Assembly (NCBI GenBank): GCA_964526295.1
Contig: CAZGKW010000012.1
Coordinates: 31,686-95,685 of the forward strand
Direction: 5' to 3'
Length of the DNA: 64,000 bases
From: CAZGKW01 sp964526295
Lineage (GTDB): Bacteria > Planctomycetota > Phycisphaerae > FEN-1346
The position numbers and the translations under genes are program-made. Positions within the stretch are counted from its first letter, which is position 1, and each line of letters opens with the position of its first letter. The notes beneath the pieces are model-generated. The model was not told where the DNA came from. It saw only the letters and a list, made by a program, of their open reading frames with translations, and did no database searches. Below, piece after piece: positions 50,789 to 58,638 of this stretch.

Positions 50789-50880
50789 GAAAAAGACACT
50801 AAGTGTCTTTTTGGTAGAAGCTAAGCCCTTTATCCACACCTGGTTAGGCGCAGAAAAAAGACACTAAGTGTCTTTTTTTT
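50789..50880. repeat. Hairpin-pair repeat, copy 4
   Basis: Palindromes lie at 50790-50812 and 50855-50877, with the perfect DnaA box TTATCCACA at 50830-50838 between them. The 92 nt match copy 3. The left flank is the metalloprotease fragment. The right flank is a short sequence (50881-50925) that is nearly identical to the end of the fragment beside copy 3. Confidence 0.92.
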
Positions 50881-50925
50881 CTGCGGGCCGTCCGGATCAT
50901 TCTTGTCGGGGAACAGGGGAAATCC
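50881..50925 (-). pseudogene. Short fragment homologous to the one at 49346-49390
   Basis: On the minus strand it reads GFPLFPDKNDPDGPQ and then enters repeat copy 4. About 40 of 45 nt match 49346-49390. Immediately to its right is AAATCCGGGGACACAATAC, which looks like the REP-type sequence often seen near IS200-like REP-associated transposases. No transposase gene is nearby. Confidence 0.45.
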
Positions 50926-51136
50926 GGGGACACAATACGGTTTTTCCCGGCCGCGTCCGGCGTCGGCCCCGGACGGCCAACGGCGCAAAGCGCAGCCTCA
51001 ACCGGGGGCTCACGGTGGCGTTCCGGGGCGGGGCAAGGGGCAGGCGGCCGTGGCCCCGCCCCAAGTGAGCAGCGATGCAGCGGCTGTTGCTATGCCGCCG
51101 GAAGCCCCGGCGCGTGGCCACAACAGCTAGTCCGGA

Positions 51137-51355
51137 TTAGCGCGTCTTGCGGGCAACCTGCTGCCAAGCCGCCCTAGCCTCCGGCGAGGCCATGTCGAAG
51201 GCCTCGGTCTGCTCCCACACCTCGTGCAGCACAGTACGGCCCAGGTCGGTAAACTCGAAGCACACGTCCTCGCCGAGAGGGCCAACTAGGCCCAAAACAA
51301 GCGTATTGCCTGGGGCGTAATGCCCGCAGGATCGCGAAATATGGCGGCGCGGCAA
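51137..51355 (-). CDS. Small hypothetical protein or gene remnant
   Basis: A 72-codon frame with a TTG start and no clear ribosome-binding site. The second half (DVCFEFTDLGRTVLHEVWEQ, then MASPEARAAWQQVARKTR) has normal protein composition. The sequence upstream at 51412 has an ATG (MIEIQRYDAAAGPPGPTEPC) in another frame that stops at about 51287. A single frameshift could therefore join the two into a ~90-residue protein. No family is recognised. It sits between the repeat-rich zone and the DUF6288-like gene. Confidence 0.35.
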   Translation of the reverse strand: MPRRHISRSCGHYAPGNTLVLGLVGPLGEDVCFEFTDLGRTVLHEVWEQTEAFDMASPEARAAWQQVARKTR

Positions 51356-51407
51356 GGCTCCGTTGGGCCGGGCGGGCCCGCCGCCGCGTCGTAGCGTTGT
51401 ATTTCAA

Positions 51408-52973
51408 TCATGGACGACTCTCTTTCCATCCCATCGCGTGTGCGCGGCGGATCGGGGCGTCCGTACCCCGACGTCGGGGCGCCGCCGTCAGCACCGCAGC
51501 GGCAGGCGCCGCCCCGGTCATCTGAAGGCTGCGGTCCTTCGCCGAGAGGACCAGGGCCGTGGCGGCCGTGGCCGCCAGACGGGGGGCCGCCGCGAAGTCC
51601 TGCGGATTGTTGTCCCGGTTCGGCTGGTAGTAGAACGTCCCGTCCGGGCAGTGGGCCAGGGCGAACGACCACCGATTGTGGTCCATGAGCTTGCGGAAGC
51701 TGGGCGGGTCGACCGCCGCCCCCAGGGCCGTCCACACCATCCCGATCAGGGGCGACCCGTGCGTGTCGGGGAACGTGTCGGGATGGTCGCCGATGCACCG
51801 GGCCCCGCGGAGGGCGTACTCGCGGTACTCCCGGCCGCCCGTCGGCGAAAGGTAATGCGCGAGGACGGCCGCGCCGGTCCGGCCCATGTCGGCGTATTTG
51901 GGGTTGTTCGCCCCGCCGTCCTTGTACCAGACGTAGCCCCTGGCGTTCGTGCCGCGGACGACGAAGTCGTGGGCGGCCCGGTAGCGGCGGAGGTCGACCT
52001 CGATGCCGCACCTCTGGAGGAGCGACCAGGCCATCTTGGCCTGCATGGTAATGATGTTGATTGGTCCGTACCCGTTGATCTTGCCCTCGTCGTCCCAGGG
52101 TCGGTGTCCCCACCCGCCGCGGGGGGCCTGGGCGGCGGCCAGCCAGGTGCTGATCTCCTCCAGTTCAGGCCGGACCCACGCCTCGCCCGTCAGGAGGTAG
52201 TACTCCGCCAGGACCGTCCCGTAGAGGCCGTAGTGCCAGCACTTGTAGCCGCGGAAGTCGAGCTCCGGGCCGGTCATCCCGGCCATGGCCCGGACGGCCT
52301 TTTCGACGGCGGGCCGGTACTCGGCGCGCCCGCTCGCCATCAGGGCCAGCGCGGCAAACGTGTTGATGTGCGGCCGCCCGTGCCACAGGCCGTCCGGCCG
52401 CTGCTTCCGGGCGAGATACGCGCAGGCTTCCTCCAGGATGCGGTCGGTCTTGGGGCAATCGTAGGGATACGTCTTTGCGAAGCGGCCGTAGGTCGTCGGC
52501 AGCTCGAGCTCGACCTTGCGGGGCCCCCCGTCGCGGACGACGGCCAGGACGAGCCGCCCTCTGAGCTTCGGGCCCTGGCTCGCCTCCAGGGCGTCGCCGA
52601 AGTCCATCATCGGCCCCTCGTAGCCGAACTTCCCGACGCCGTAGCCGAACTTGTGCGGCGTGGTGAAGGGTTTTCCGTTCGCCCCGACGATGCGGTCGCC
52701 GACCTGGAGGCGTCCGGCGGCGGGCGTGTTGTCGAAGACGAACGCGACCTCCAGGACGGTGGGCGCGTCCTCGGGCAGCCTGGCCCGTGCCCCGGTGATG
52801 CCGAGGTTGATGAACCAGCCGCCCGCCTCGGCGTCGGGGCCGACCTTCGTCGTCTTGGCCCAGGTGGCCTTCTCGCCGCTTCGAAGGGCCCACGCCGGGG
52901 GGCACCTGGAGCAGACCGCGAGGAACGCGAGCAGGGCCATCGCGCCGCGACTCAAACGGCGACGGCCCTTCAT
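51408..52973 (-). CDS. Secreted PDZ plus alpha/alpha-toroid protein (DUF6288-like)
   Basis: ATG at 52973 overlaps the DUF1080 gene stop by 4 nt. The product is 521 aa with signal peptide RRLSRGAMALLAFLAVCSRC. Residues about 45-165 contain a PDZ-like domain (AGRLQVGDRIVGANGKPFTT). From about 180 onward there are repeated helical hairpins of the terpene-cyclase/prenyltransferase toroid type (EEACAYLARKQRPDGLWHGR, AAQAPRGGWGHRPW). The layout matches the DUF6288 proteins that are frequent in Planctomycetota. No DxDD or other cyclase motif is present, so it is not a hopanoid enzyme. Substrate unknown; a periplasmic carbohydrate role is suggested by the coupled gene. Confidence 0.82.
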   Translation of the reverse strand: MKGRRRLSRGAMALLAFLAVCSRCPPAWALRSGEKATWAKTTKVGPDAEAGGWFINLGITGARARLPEDAPTVLEVAFVFDNTPAAGRLQVGDRIVGANGKPFTTPHKFGYGVGKFGYEGPMMDFGDALEASQGPKLRGRLVLAVVRDGGPRKVELELPTTYGRFAKTYPYDCPKTDRILEEACAYLARKQRPDGLWHGRPHINTFAALALMASGRAEYRPAVEKAVRAMAGMTGPELDFRGYKCWHYGLYGTVLAEYYLLTGEAWVRPELEEISTWLAAAQAPRGGWGHRPWDDEGKINGYGPINIITMQAKMAWSLLQRCGIEVDLRRYRAAHDFVVRGTNARGYVWYKDGGANNPKYADMGRTGAAVLAHYLSPTGGREYREYALRGARCIGDHPDTFPDTHGSPLIGMVWTALGAAVDPPSFRKLMDHNRWSFALAHCPDGTFYYQPNRDNNPQDFAAAPRLAATAATALVLSAKDRSLQMTGAAPAAAVLTAAPRRRGTDAPIRRAHAMGWKESRP

Positions 52974-53812
52974 TGCGCCTTCCCCTCGCGGTCGCCGCCC
53001 TCTCCGCCCTTCAGCTCCTTGATCCAGATGTTGCGGAACTGGATGAAGGAGGTGGCGCTGCCCGATTCGCCCGTCTTCGGGTTGACGCCGCCGTGGTTCT
53101 GGAGGCCGATCCGCCCCTTGGGCGGCAGGCCCGGCAGGTCCGCCCCCTCGATGACCGTCTTGCCGTTCAGGACGACCGTCAGGACGCTGCCGCGGGCGGT
53201 GATGTCGAAGGCGTTCCACTGGCCCGGCGGATGGTCGGCCTTCACGTCCGGGGCGGCGGCGGCCCGGACCTCGGGCGGCATGTTCTTATTGTTTCGATAG
53301 CTCCAAAGCTCGCCCGACCCGCACGGCCAGCACCAGATGTTGATCTGCGGCCCGCCCCGGACGAAGATCCCGGAGTCGGCGTTCGGGAAGCTGACCCGTA
53401 TCGTCTTCCCGTCGGCGTCCTGCTTGAGGCCCCCGTCCGGGAGGATGATGGGGGCCGTGTAGGGCCGGCTGCTCATCCGCGTGAACCGCCACTCGACGTG
53501 GAGAGTGAAGTCGGCGAACTCCCGCTCGGTCCAGAGGGTATGCCCGGCGGTGCCGTCGTTCTCGATCGTCCCGTCGGTGACCTTCCACTTGATGCCTTCC
53601 TGGCCCTCGCCGCCCTTGTTGCGGGTCCAGCCGGCGAAGTCCTTGCCGCTGAAGAGCGAGACCCATCCGTCGCCCTCGGGCTTCTTCGGCGGCGGGCCGG
53701 ACGGCTTCGGCGTCGGGTCGCCGGGCTTGAGGTCGGCCGCGGCGGCACCGGCCGCATGCGCGACGACGAGGACCAGGCCGAGTAAGAGCGACGGAAGTCC
53801 CGAGCGTGTCAT
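52970..53812 (-). CDS. 3-keto-disaccharide hydrolase domain protein (DUF1080)
   Basis: The product is 280 aa. Signal peptide: MTRSGLPSLLLGLVLVVAHA. The DUF1080 signature is complete: GWVSLFSGKDFAGWT, WKVTDGTIENDG, FADFTLHVEWRF, NADSGIFVRG, WNAFDITARGSVLTVVLNGK and GRIGLQNHG, ending in FIQFRNIWIKEL. This concanavalin-like lectin/glucanase fold includes enzymes that hydrolyse 3-keto-glycosides and is greatly expanded in Planctomycetota. It is translationally coupled to the DUF6288-like gene. Confidence 0.93.
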   Translation of the reverse strand: MTRSGLPSLLLGLVLVVAHAAGAAAADLKPGDPTPKPSGPPPKKPEGDGWVSLFSGKDFAGWTRNKGGEGQEGIKWKVTDGTIENDGTAGHTLWTEREFADFTLHVEWRFTRMSSRPYTAPIILPDGGLKQDADGKTIRVSFPNADSGIFVRGGPQINIWCWPCGSGELWSYRNNKNMPPEVRAAAAPDVKADHPPGQWNAFDITARGSVLTVVLNGKTVIEGADLPGLPPKGRIGLQNHGGVNPKTGESGSATSFIQFRNIWIKELKGGEGGDREGKAQ

Positions 53813-54065
53813 GGCTTACGCCTCCAGTCAGATGGACGTGAGGGGCCGGCCCCGCCGGCGCGTCGGGCGGTGATGATACGCCGCCGCAATGCCCCGCGTC
53901 AATCGACGGTCCCCCTGCTGCGTGGACGTGTCACGCGGCGGCCCTCCGCACCCGCCGCGCAGCGCCCCCCCCCTCACGGCGTCTCTTGGATGATTCGGGA
54001 GGACCTTGCTCGGTTCTCCGCGGTCTCGGCGACCGCCGCTGTCGATCCGAGTCCGAGGACCGCTG

Positions 54066-54932
54066 CTATGCCCCCAGGCGGGCCAGGACCTCGGCCACGG
54101 CCCGGTGTCCCTCGGGGGTCTGCGAGATGATCAGCCGGCCCTGGAGGTACTGGATCGACGCCGGGCCGCCCTCGTCCTCCCACCGGGCGATCCGCCGGTC
54201 GTTCTCGTGGCGGACGTGCTTCAGGATGATGTCGATCACGCGTTCGGGCGTGGCCCGGCCTTCGTCGTCGAGGTGCTCGGCCGGGACGTCGCCGAAGAGC
54301 TTCTCGAATGCGAGTCCGCCGCTCCCGCCGCCTCCGCCCGAGGTCAGCTCCCCGACGTCCATCCTGGGGCCCTCGAAGTCCGGCACCTCCGCCAGGACGA
54401 TCCGGATCGAGTACGACGCCACCCGAAGCGGCAGCCACGACTTCTCCAGCGTCGTGATCAGGACGTAGCCCGGGCCGATCCTATAGCCCAGCTCGGCCGG
54501 CAGGACCAGCAGCAGGACCCGCTCGTAGGAGAGGCCCGACAGGTTCAGCGTGACCCGGTGGACGTTCAGGTCGATGCCGCGCTCTTCCAGCTCCGGGTCG
54601 AAGACGACGCCGAAGTTGCCCATCTCGCCGAGAAGCTGGAGGGCGTTCTTGAGGTTGACGTCCTCGAGCTGCGTCCCGCGCCGCGGCCGGGCCCGAAGGG
54701 TCCGCTGGACCCGGTAGTACTCGCGGACCTGCCGCTCCCGCTCCAGGCGGGCCTTGCGTTCGGCGGCGGCCTTCTCGGCGGCCGTCTGCGGTTCCACGTC
54801 GGCCCCGGCGGCCGAGGCCGACTGGGGCGCCTTGGCGGGCGCCGCTTCGGCGTCGCCGGCCGGCTTGGCCCACACCGCGGCGGTCGCGGCCGCCAGTCCC
54901 GCCGCAGCGGCGAGCATCGTGAGACGTTTCAT
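54066..54932 (-). CDS. Secreted protein with a secretin/TonB short N-terminal-like domain
   Basis: The product is 288 aa with signal peptide MKRLTMLAAAAGLAAATAAV. An Ala-rich linker and a charged helix (AAEKAAAERKARLERERQVR) lead into a domain at about 95-180. Its NLKNALQLLGEMGNFGVVFD, ... VTLNLSGLSYERVLLLVLPA and YRIGPGYVLITT form the STN/N0 pattern seen in secretins. The last ~100 residues (RVIDIILKHVRHENDRRIAR ... YLQGRLIISQTPEGHRAVAE) resemble the second half of the same type of unit. There is no secretin pore domain. A TATAGT at 54971-54966 may be its -10 box. Confidence 0.72.
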   Translation of the reverse strand: MKRLTMLAAAAGLAAATAAVWAKPAGDAEAAPAKAPQSASAAGADVEPQTAAEKAAAERKARLERERQVREYYRVQRTLRARPRRGTQLEDVNLKNALQLLGEMGNFGVVFDPELEERGIDLNVHRVTLNLSGLSYERVLLLVLPAELGYRIGPGYVLITTLEKSWLPLRVASYSIRIVLAEVPDFEGPRMDVGELTSGGGGGSGGLAFEKLFGDVPAEHLDDEGRATPERVIDIILKHVRHENDRRIARWEDEGGPASIQYLQGRLIISQTPEGHRAVAEVLARLGA

Positions 54933-55110
54933 GGCCGGCCCCCTTCTCGCGGACGTTCCTGTACTACTATACGAGAGCGGTCTGCCCGGCAGCGCCCGAT
55001 TCTGGAGCAAGCGGCCCTATGGGGGCCCCCCGGCAGGTCTGTGACGGGCGGCCCCGCAGGAGGGCGCGACGAGCGGGCACCCCAAGCCGTTCGGGCCTGG
55101 CGCCGGCCGA

Positions 55111-56298
55111 TCAGTCCACCACCCGCCCGTTCTTGTACGCCGTGCCCCGCCAGTGTACCCGCGCCAGGCCCGCCACCTGCGCGACGGCCGCCCCCAGCAT
55201 CGCCAGCACCACCCCCATCACCGCCGGGTACAGGAGGACGTACCACCCGTTGACGCGGCCGATGACGTACGCGCAGCGGACCGTGACGAGGAGGGCCCCC
55301 GTCGCGACGAGCGCCAGGACGAAGCACGCCCACAGCCACGTCCCCCCTGCCCCGGCGGCCAGGGCGACACCCGTCCCCGCCAGTCCCGCCACCGGCAGCA
55401 CCGAGAACAGGAGGATCATCACGATCGCCGCCGCCAGGAACGGCACCGACCGGAACGTCCCGGCGTAGATCCGCGTCCATCCGTGCCACAGGGCCTTCAG
55501 GCTCTCGTACATCCGCGTCCGATACAGGTCGCCCCCCACGCCGTTGAGCAGCCGATGGCCCGACCCCTTCACCGCACGGGCCAAGGCCACGTCCTCGGCC
55601 AGCTCGTCCTTGACCCCCTCCCACCCGCCGACCGCCCCGTACACCCCGCGACGGATGAGCAGGTACTGGCCGCACGCGAACGCCGTGGGCCATTTGGGGC
55701 TGTTCACGCGGCTGGGTCGGAACCAGACGGCGATGATCGCCGCCGCCACCGGTTCGATGGCGTTCTCCCAGAACCCCCGCATCTCCAGCACCGGCCACAG
55801 GCTCAGGCAGTCCGCCTCCCGGGCGATCAGAAAGCCCAGCCCCGCCCGGACGGCGTGCGGCTCCAGGCGGCAGTCGGCGTCCACGAACAGGAGATAGTCC
55901 CCCCGGGCCGCCTCCGCCCCGACCGACAGGGCGTGCGGCTTGCCGAACCACCCCTCCGGCAGCGACTCGACCTCGATCATCCGGACCCGCTCGTCGCGGG
56001 CGGCCGTCTCGCGGACGATCTCGGCCGTCCGGTCCGTCGACCGGTCGCTGACGACGATCACTTCCAGGTGCCGGTAGGCCTGGGCCAGGATCGTCTCCAG
56101 GGCCGCCCCGATGTTGGCCTCCTCGTCCTTGGCCGGCACGATGATCGACACCAGGCCGGCATCGCGGAGGTCGGCGTAGGAATCGCGCCCGAGGACCGGC
56201 CCCATGGCCTCGACGGCGTAGACGCCGATGGCCCGGACGATCCACATCAGGGCGTTCAGGGCCAGCAGGACGAGCAGGATCCATTGGGGGATGGTCAC
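55111..56298 (-). CDS. Membrane GT2 glycosyltransferase
   Basis: The product is 395 aa. One N-terminal span (WILLVLLALNALMWIVRAIG) is followed by a GT-A domain: VSIIVPAKDEEANI, VIVVSDRSTDRT, the DxD site FVDADC, and DELAEDVALARAVKGSGHRL as the catalytic-base region. Three or four C-terminal spans end in HWRGTAYKNGR. The layout resembles CrtQ or HpnB-like enzymes that glycosylate lipids, but I cannot assign the acceptor. It begins 7 nt after the larC stop, so the two genes are probably co-transcribed. Confidence 0.85.
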   Translation of the reverse strand: MTIPQWILLVLLALNALMWIVRAIGVYAVEAMGPVLGRDSYADLRDAGLVSIIVPAKDEEANIGAALETILAQAYRHLEVIVVSDRSTDRTAEIVRETAARDERVRMIEVESLPEGWFGKPHALSVGAEAARGDYLLFVDADCRLEPHAVRAGLGFLIAREADCLSLWPVLEMRGFWENAIEPVAAAIIAVWFRPSRVNSPKWPTAFACGQYLLIRRGVYGAVGGWEGVKDELAEDVALARAVKGSGHRLLNGVGGDLYRTRMYESLKALWHGWTRIYAGTFRSVPFLAAAIVMILLFSVLPVAGLAGTGVALAAGAGGTWLWACFVLALVATGALLVTVRCAYVIGRVNGWYVLLYPAVMGVVLAMLGAAVAQVAGLARVHWRGTAYKNGRVVD

Positions 56299-56305
56299 GG
56301 GCGAC

Positions 56306-57547
56306 TCACTCGCTCTGGGCGGACGCAGGCTGGGACGAAGCGGCGGCGGGCGGCTTCCCGGTAAGCACCTCCTCCGCCGGACGGGCCGCCAGGGCCGCCT
56401 CGAAAACCTTCAGGAACGGAACGCCGGCCTCCCGGGCCAGCCGCCGGCAATCCTCGTACTCGGGACGGGCCGCGACGGTCCGCCCGCCCCGGCGGCCGAC
56501 CTTGACCCGCACCTGGCCGTAGGGCGTCGCGACCGTGACGGGCCCCCGCCGAAGCTTCGTCCGCTCCACGAGCGTCCGGCGGACGCCGAAGGTCGCCGTA
56601 TGACTAAACATATCTCTCTCTACTTCCGCCCACCTGGACGGCGGCGCGAGGCACGAAAGGACGACGCCCGGCCGGCCCTTCTTCATCGTCGCCGGGGTCA
56701 TCCAGACGTCCAGGGCCCCCGCCTCGAACAGCGCCTCGGCCGCCGCCCCGAGCGTCTCGCCCGTCGCGTCGTCCAGGTTCGCCTCCAGGAGCCAGACGGC
56801 GTCGGCGTCGGCCCCCTCGGCCGCGGCGGACGGCCCGAGGAGGACCCGGACGACGTTCGGCAGCCGCTCGCCCTGGCGCGATCCCGCCCCGTAGCCGACC
56901 GCCTCGATCGTCATCGGCGGCGACGGACCGAACGCGTCCGCCAGCGTCGAGACGAGGGCGGCACCGGTCGGCGTGGTCAGCTCGCCCTGCTCCTCGCCCG
57001 GCCGCGTCGGGACGCCCTTCAAAAGCTCCACCGTGGCCGGCGCCGGCACCGGCAGACGCCCGTGGGCCGTCTCGATCGTCCCGGACCCGAGCGGCACGGG
57101 GCCGCAGACGATTCGCTCCACGCCCAGCAGCGCCAGGCCCGTGCACGTCCCGACAATGTCGACAATCGAGTCGACCCCGCCGACCTCGTGGAAGTGGACC
57201 CGGTCGGGCGTCGTGCCGTGGACCTTCGCCTCGGCCTCGGCCAGGCGGCGGAAGACGGCGAGGGCCCGCCCGTCCGCGCCCGGCGGCAGGTCCGCCCGGC
57301 GGACGATCTCTTCGACGTCGGCCAGGTGCCGATGCGGCCCGTCCGCTGCCGGACCGGGCGTGACGACCAACCGCGTCGCAGCCAGGGCGCGGCGCTTCTC
57401 CCGGCGGACGTCGATCTCGTAACCCGTTATGGGCAAAGCCCTTAGCACGCTGCGCAGCGGCCCCTCCTCCAGGCCCGCATCCAGCAGGGCCGCCAGGAGC
57501 ATGTCGCCCGCCACGCCGCAAAACGGATCAATATATAATGTATGCAT
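56306..57547 (-). CDS. larC: Nickel insertion protein LarC (DUF111)
   Basis: The product is 413 aa, the usual length for the fused protein. LarC is a CTP-dependent cyclometallase that inserts nickel into pyridinium-3,5-bisthiocarboxylate mononucleotide to make the NPN cofactor of lactate racemase-type enzymes. Signatures: YIDPFCGVAGDMLLAALLDA at the N-terminus, VHFHEVGGVDSIVDIVGTC, GLALLGVERIVCGPVPLGSG, TPTGAALV and ANLDDATGETLG. No larB, larE or racemase is in the window. A perfect palindrome (GGAGCG-A-CGCTCC) containing its likely ribosome-binding site abuts the ATG. Confidence 0.95.
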   Translation of the reverse strand: MHTLYIDPFCGVAGDMLLAALLDAGLEEGPLRSVLRALPITGYEIDVRREKRRALAATRLVVTPGPAADGPHRHLADVEEIVRRADLPPGADGRALAVFRRLAEAEAKVHGTTPDRVHFHEVGGVDSIVDIVGTCTGLALLGVERIVCGPVPLGSGTIETAHGRLPVPAPATVELLKGVPTRPGEEQGELTTPTGAALVSTLADAFGPSPPMTIEAVGYGAGSRQGERLPNVVRVLLGPSAAAEGADADAVWLLEANLDDATGETLGAAAEALFEAGALDVWMTPATMKKGRPGVVLSCLAPPSRWAEVERDMFSHTATFGVRRTLVERTKLRRGPVTVATPYGQVRVKVGRRGGRTVAARPEYEDCRRLAREAGVPFLKVFEAALAARPAEEVLTGKPPAAASSQPASAQSE

Positions 57548-57574
57548 GGAGCGTCGCTCCGCGGCGGCCGGGGG

Positions 57575-57605
57575 ATTATAGGCGCCGCCGGACCGGCCGT
57601 GCCAA
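57575..57605 (-). promoter_or_regulatory. Promoter-like element for larC
   Basis: A perfect TATAAT (57580-57575, minus strand) lies 27 nt before the ATG. TTGGCA (57605-57600) is the best -35, but its 19-nt spacing is long. Confidence 0.45.
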
Positions 57606-57641
57606 GGAAAACGCGGACCCGGTTGACCGGCGGGCCCGCCC

Positions 57642-58454
57642 TCAGGGCGACGCCGCGTCGGCCGACCCCCTGCCCTTCCCGGGCCGATCGGACCCCGGCG
57701 CCCCCTCGCCGTCCGCCTCGGCGGCGGCCTTGGCGTGCATCTCCTTGACGGCCTTCGCGTAGGCCGGCTTGCCGAAGACGACGCGGCGGATGTAGAGGAG
57801 GTCCTCCAGCGTCCCGCCGATCGGCCCCTTCTGCCGCTTGTGCAGGACCCACCGCTCGGTCTCGCCTTCCCGGGTGACATAGAGCGGCTGGCCGAGGATG
57901 TGGCCCGTGATGACGTGGTCGTTGCGGAGCGTCAGCCGCCAGGCGAGCATCCGGGCCGGGTACGTCCGGCCCGAGTAGACCTTCTCCGGGCTGCCGGCCT
58001 CCTTGAACCGCCACTGCCTCTCGATGCGTTCCCACTCGACGACGGCCTCGATCGACTTGATCGCCGGCACCGGGACGTGCTCGTCCAATCTCCGCTCGAG
58101 GTTGTGGACATCCAGCCGCTTGGCCCGCGTCGTGTAAATCTTGCCGGGCACCTTCCGGCCGTCCGACAGCTCGATGTAACCCGGCACCGCATCGCGTCGC
58201 AGGACGCTCGCCTCAAGGCCGAACGGGCTGGCCGGCGAGCGGCCGGACGCATCGTCGTCGTCGTCCTCCTCCTCGGGCCAATCGATAAACGTGATGTCGG
58301 GCCCGGCGGCAGGCCGGGCACCGTCCGGCTTCTCCGGCGCCTCGGCGGCCGGCGCGTCCTCCTGGGCCTCGGCCGCCGACCCTTCGCCGACCATGCCCGA
58401 GGCGGCGAGCGCCAAGGCCAGGGCTGTGGCAACCGGCAGCAGACGTCTCGGCAT
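57642..58454 (-). CDS. Secreted hypothetical protein
   Basis: ATG at 58454 follows GGAGGAG with an 8-nt spacer. The product is 270 aa with signal peptide RRLLPVATALALALAASGMV. After an acidic linker (DWPEEEDDDDDASG), residues about 85-235 form a beta-rich domain: AVPGYIELSDGRKVPGKIYT, VYSGRTYPARMLAWRLTLRN and VITGHILGQPLYVT. The last of these hints at an Sm- or LSm-like barrel ('DG..v.G.i' twice). A charged tail follows. Similar proteins are common in Planctomycetota without known function. It lies divergent to nadD. Confidence 0.7.
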   Translation of the reverse strand: MPRRLLPVATALALALAASGMVGEGSAAEAQEDAPAAEAPEKPDGARPAAGPDITFIDWPEEEDDDDDASGRSPASPFGLEASVLRRDAVPGYIELSDGRKVPGKIYTTRAKRLDVHNLERRLDEHVPVPAIKSIEAVVEWERIERQWRFKEAGSPEKVYSGRTYPARMLAWRLTLRNDHVITGHILGQPLYVTREGETERWVLHKRQKGPIGGTLEDLLYIRRVVFGKPAYAKAVKEMHAKAAAEADGEGAPGSDRPGKGRGSADAASP

Positions 58455-58476
58455 CGCGTAGGCTCCTCCGCACGGA

Positions 58477-58505
58477 ATCATACCCCGCTTCGACCGGCGA
58501 CGCAA
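58477..58505 (-). promoter_or_regulatory. Promoter for the secreted hypothetical gene
   Basis: On the minus strand TTGCGT (58505-58500), a 17-nt spacer and TATGAT (58482-58477) form a good sigma-70-type promoter, 22 nt before the ATG at 58454. Confidence 0.6.
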
Positions 58506-58601
58506 GCTGCCCGTTGTGAGCAAGGCCGCTCGCAGACCGGCGGCGCGCGCCGCACGGGCGCCATTCCTCGTCAAGCCGGCGACCGCGGACCGGGCCGCCG
58601 C

Positions 58602-58630
58602 TTGACACCTTCCCGTCCCCCGCCGATACT
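58602..58630 (+). promoter_or_regulatory. Sigma-70-type promoter placing the start site at the nadD ATG
   Basis: A perfect TTGACA (58602-58607), exactly 17 nt, then GATACT (58625-58630). Only 8 nt separate the -10 box from the ATG at 58639, so transcription should begin at or within two bases of the start codon. There is no room for a ribosome-binding site. Confidence 0.7.
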
Positions 58631-58638
58631 CTCGCCCC

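Noticed and set aside
48731..50880. Small ORFs with KKTLSVF or KKDTKCLF sequences
   Set aside because: They are translations of the hairpin-pair repeats; the same peptides appear in several frames at each copy.
48731..50880. Hairpin-pair elements as scaffolding artefacts
   Set aside because: The copies have individual flanks, base differences in the interior and a diverged fourth member at 15052, which is more like biological sequence. Long reads would still be needed to be sure.
51408..56298. A hopanoid pathway (toroid protein plus HpnB-like glycosyltransferase)
   Set aside because: The toroid protein has a signal peptide and PDZ-like domain and no DxDD or QW-cyclase motifs, and other hpn or sqh genes are absent.
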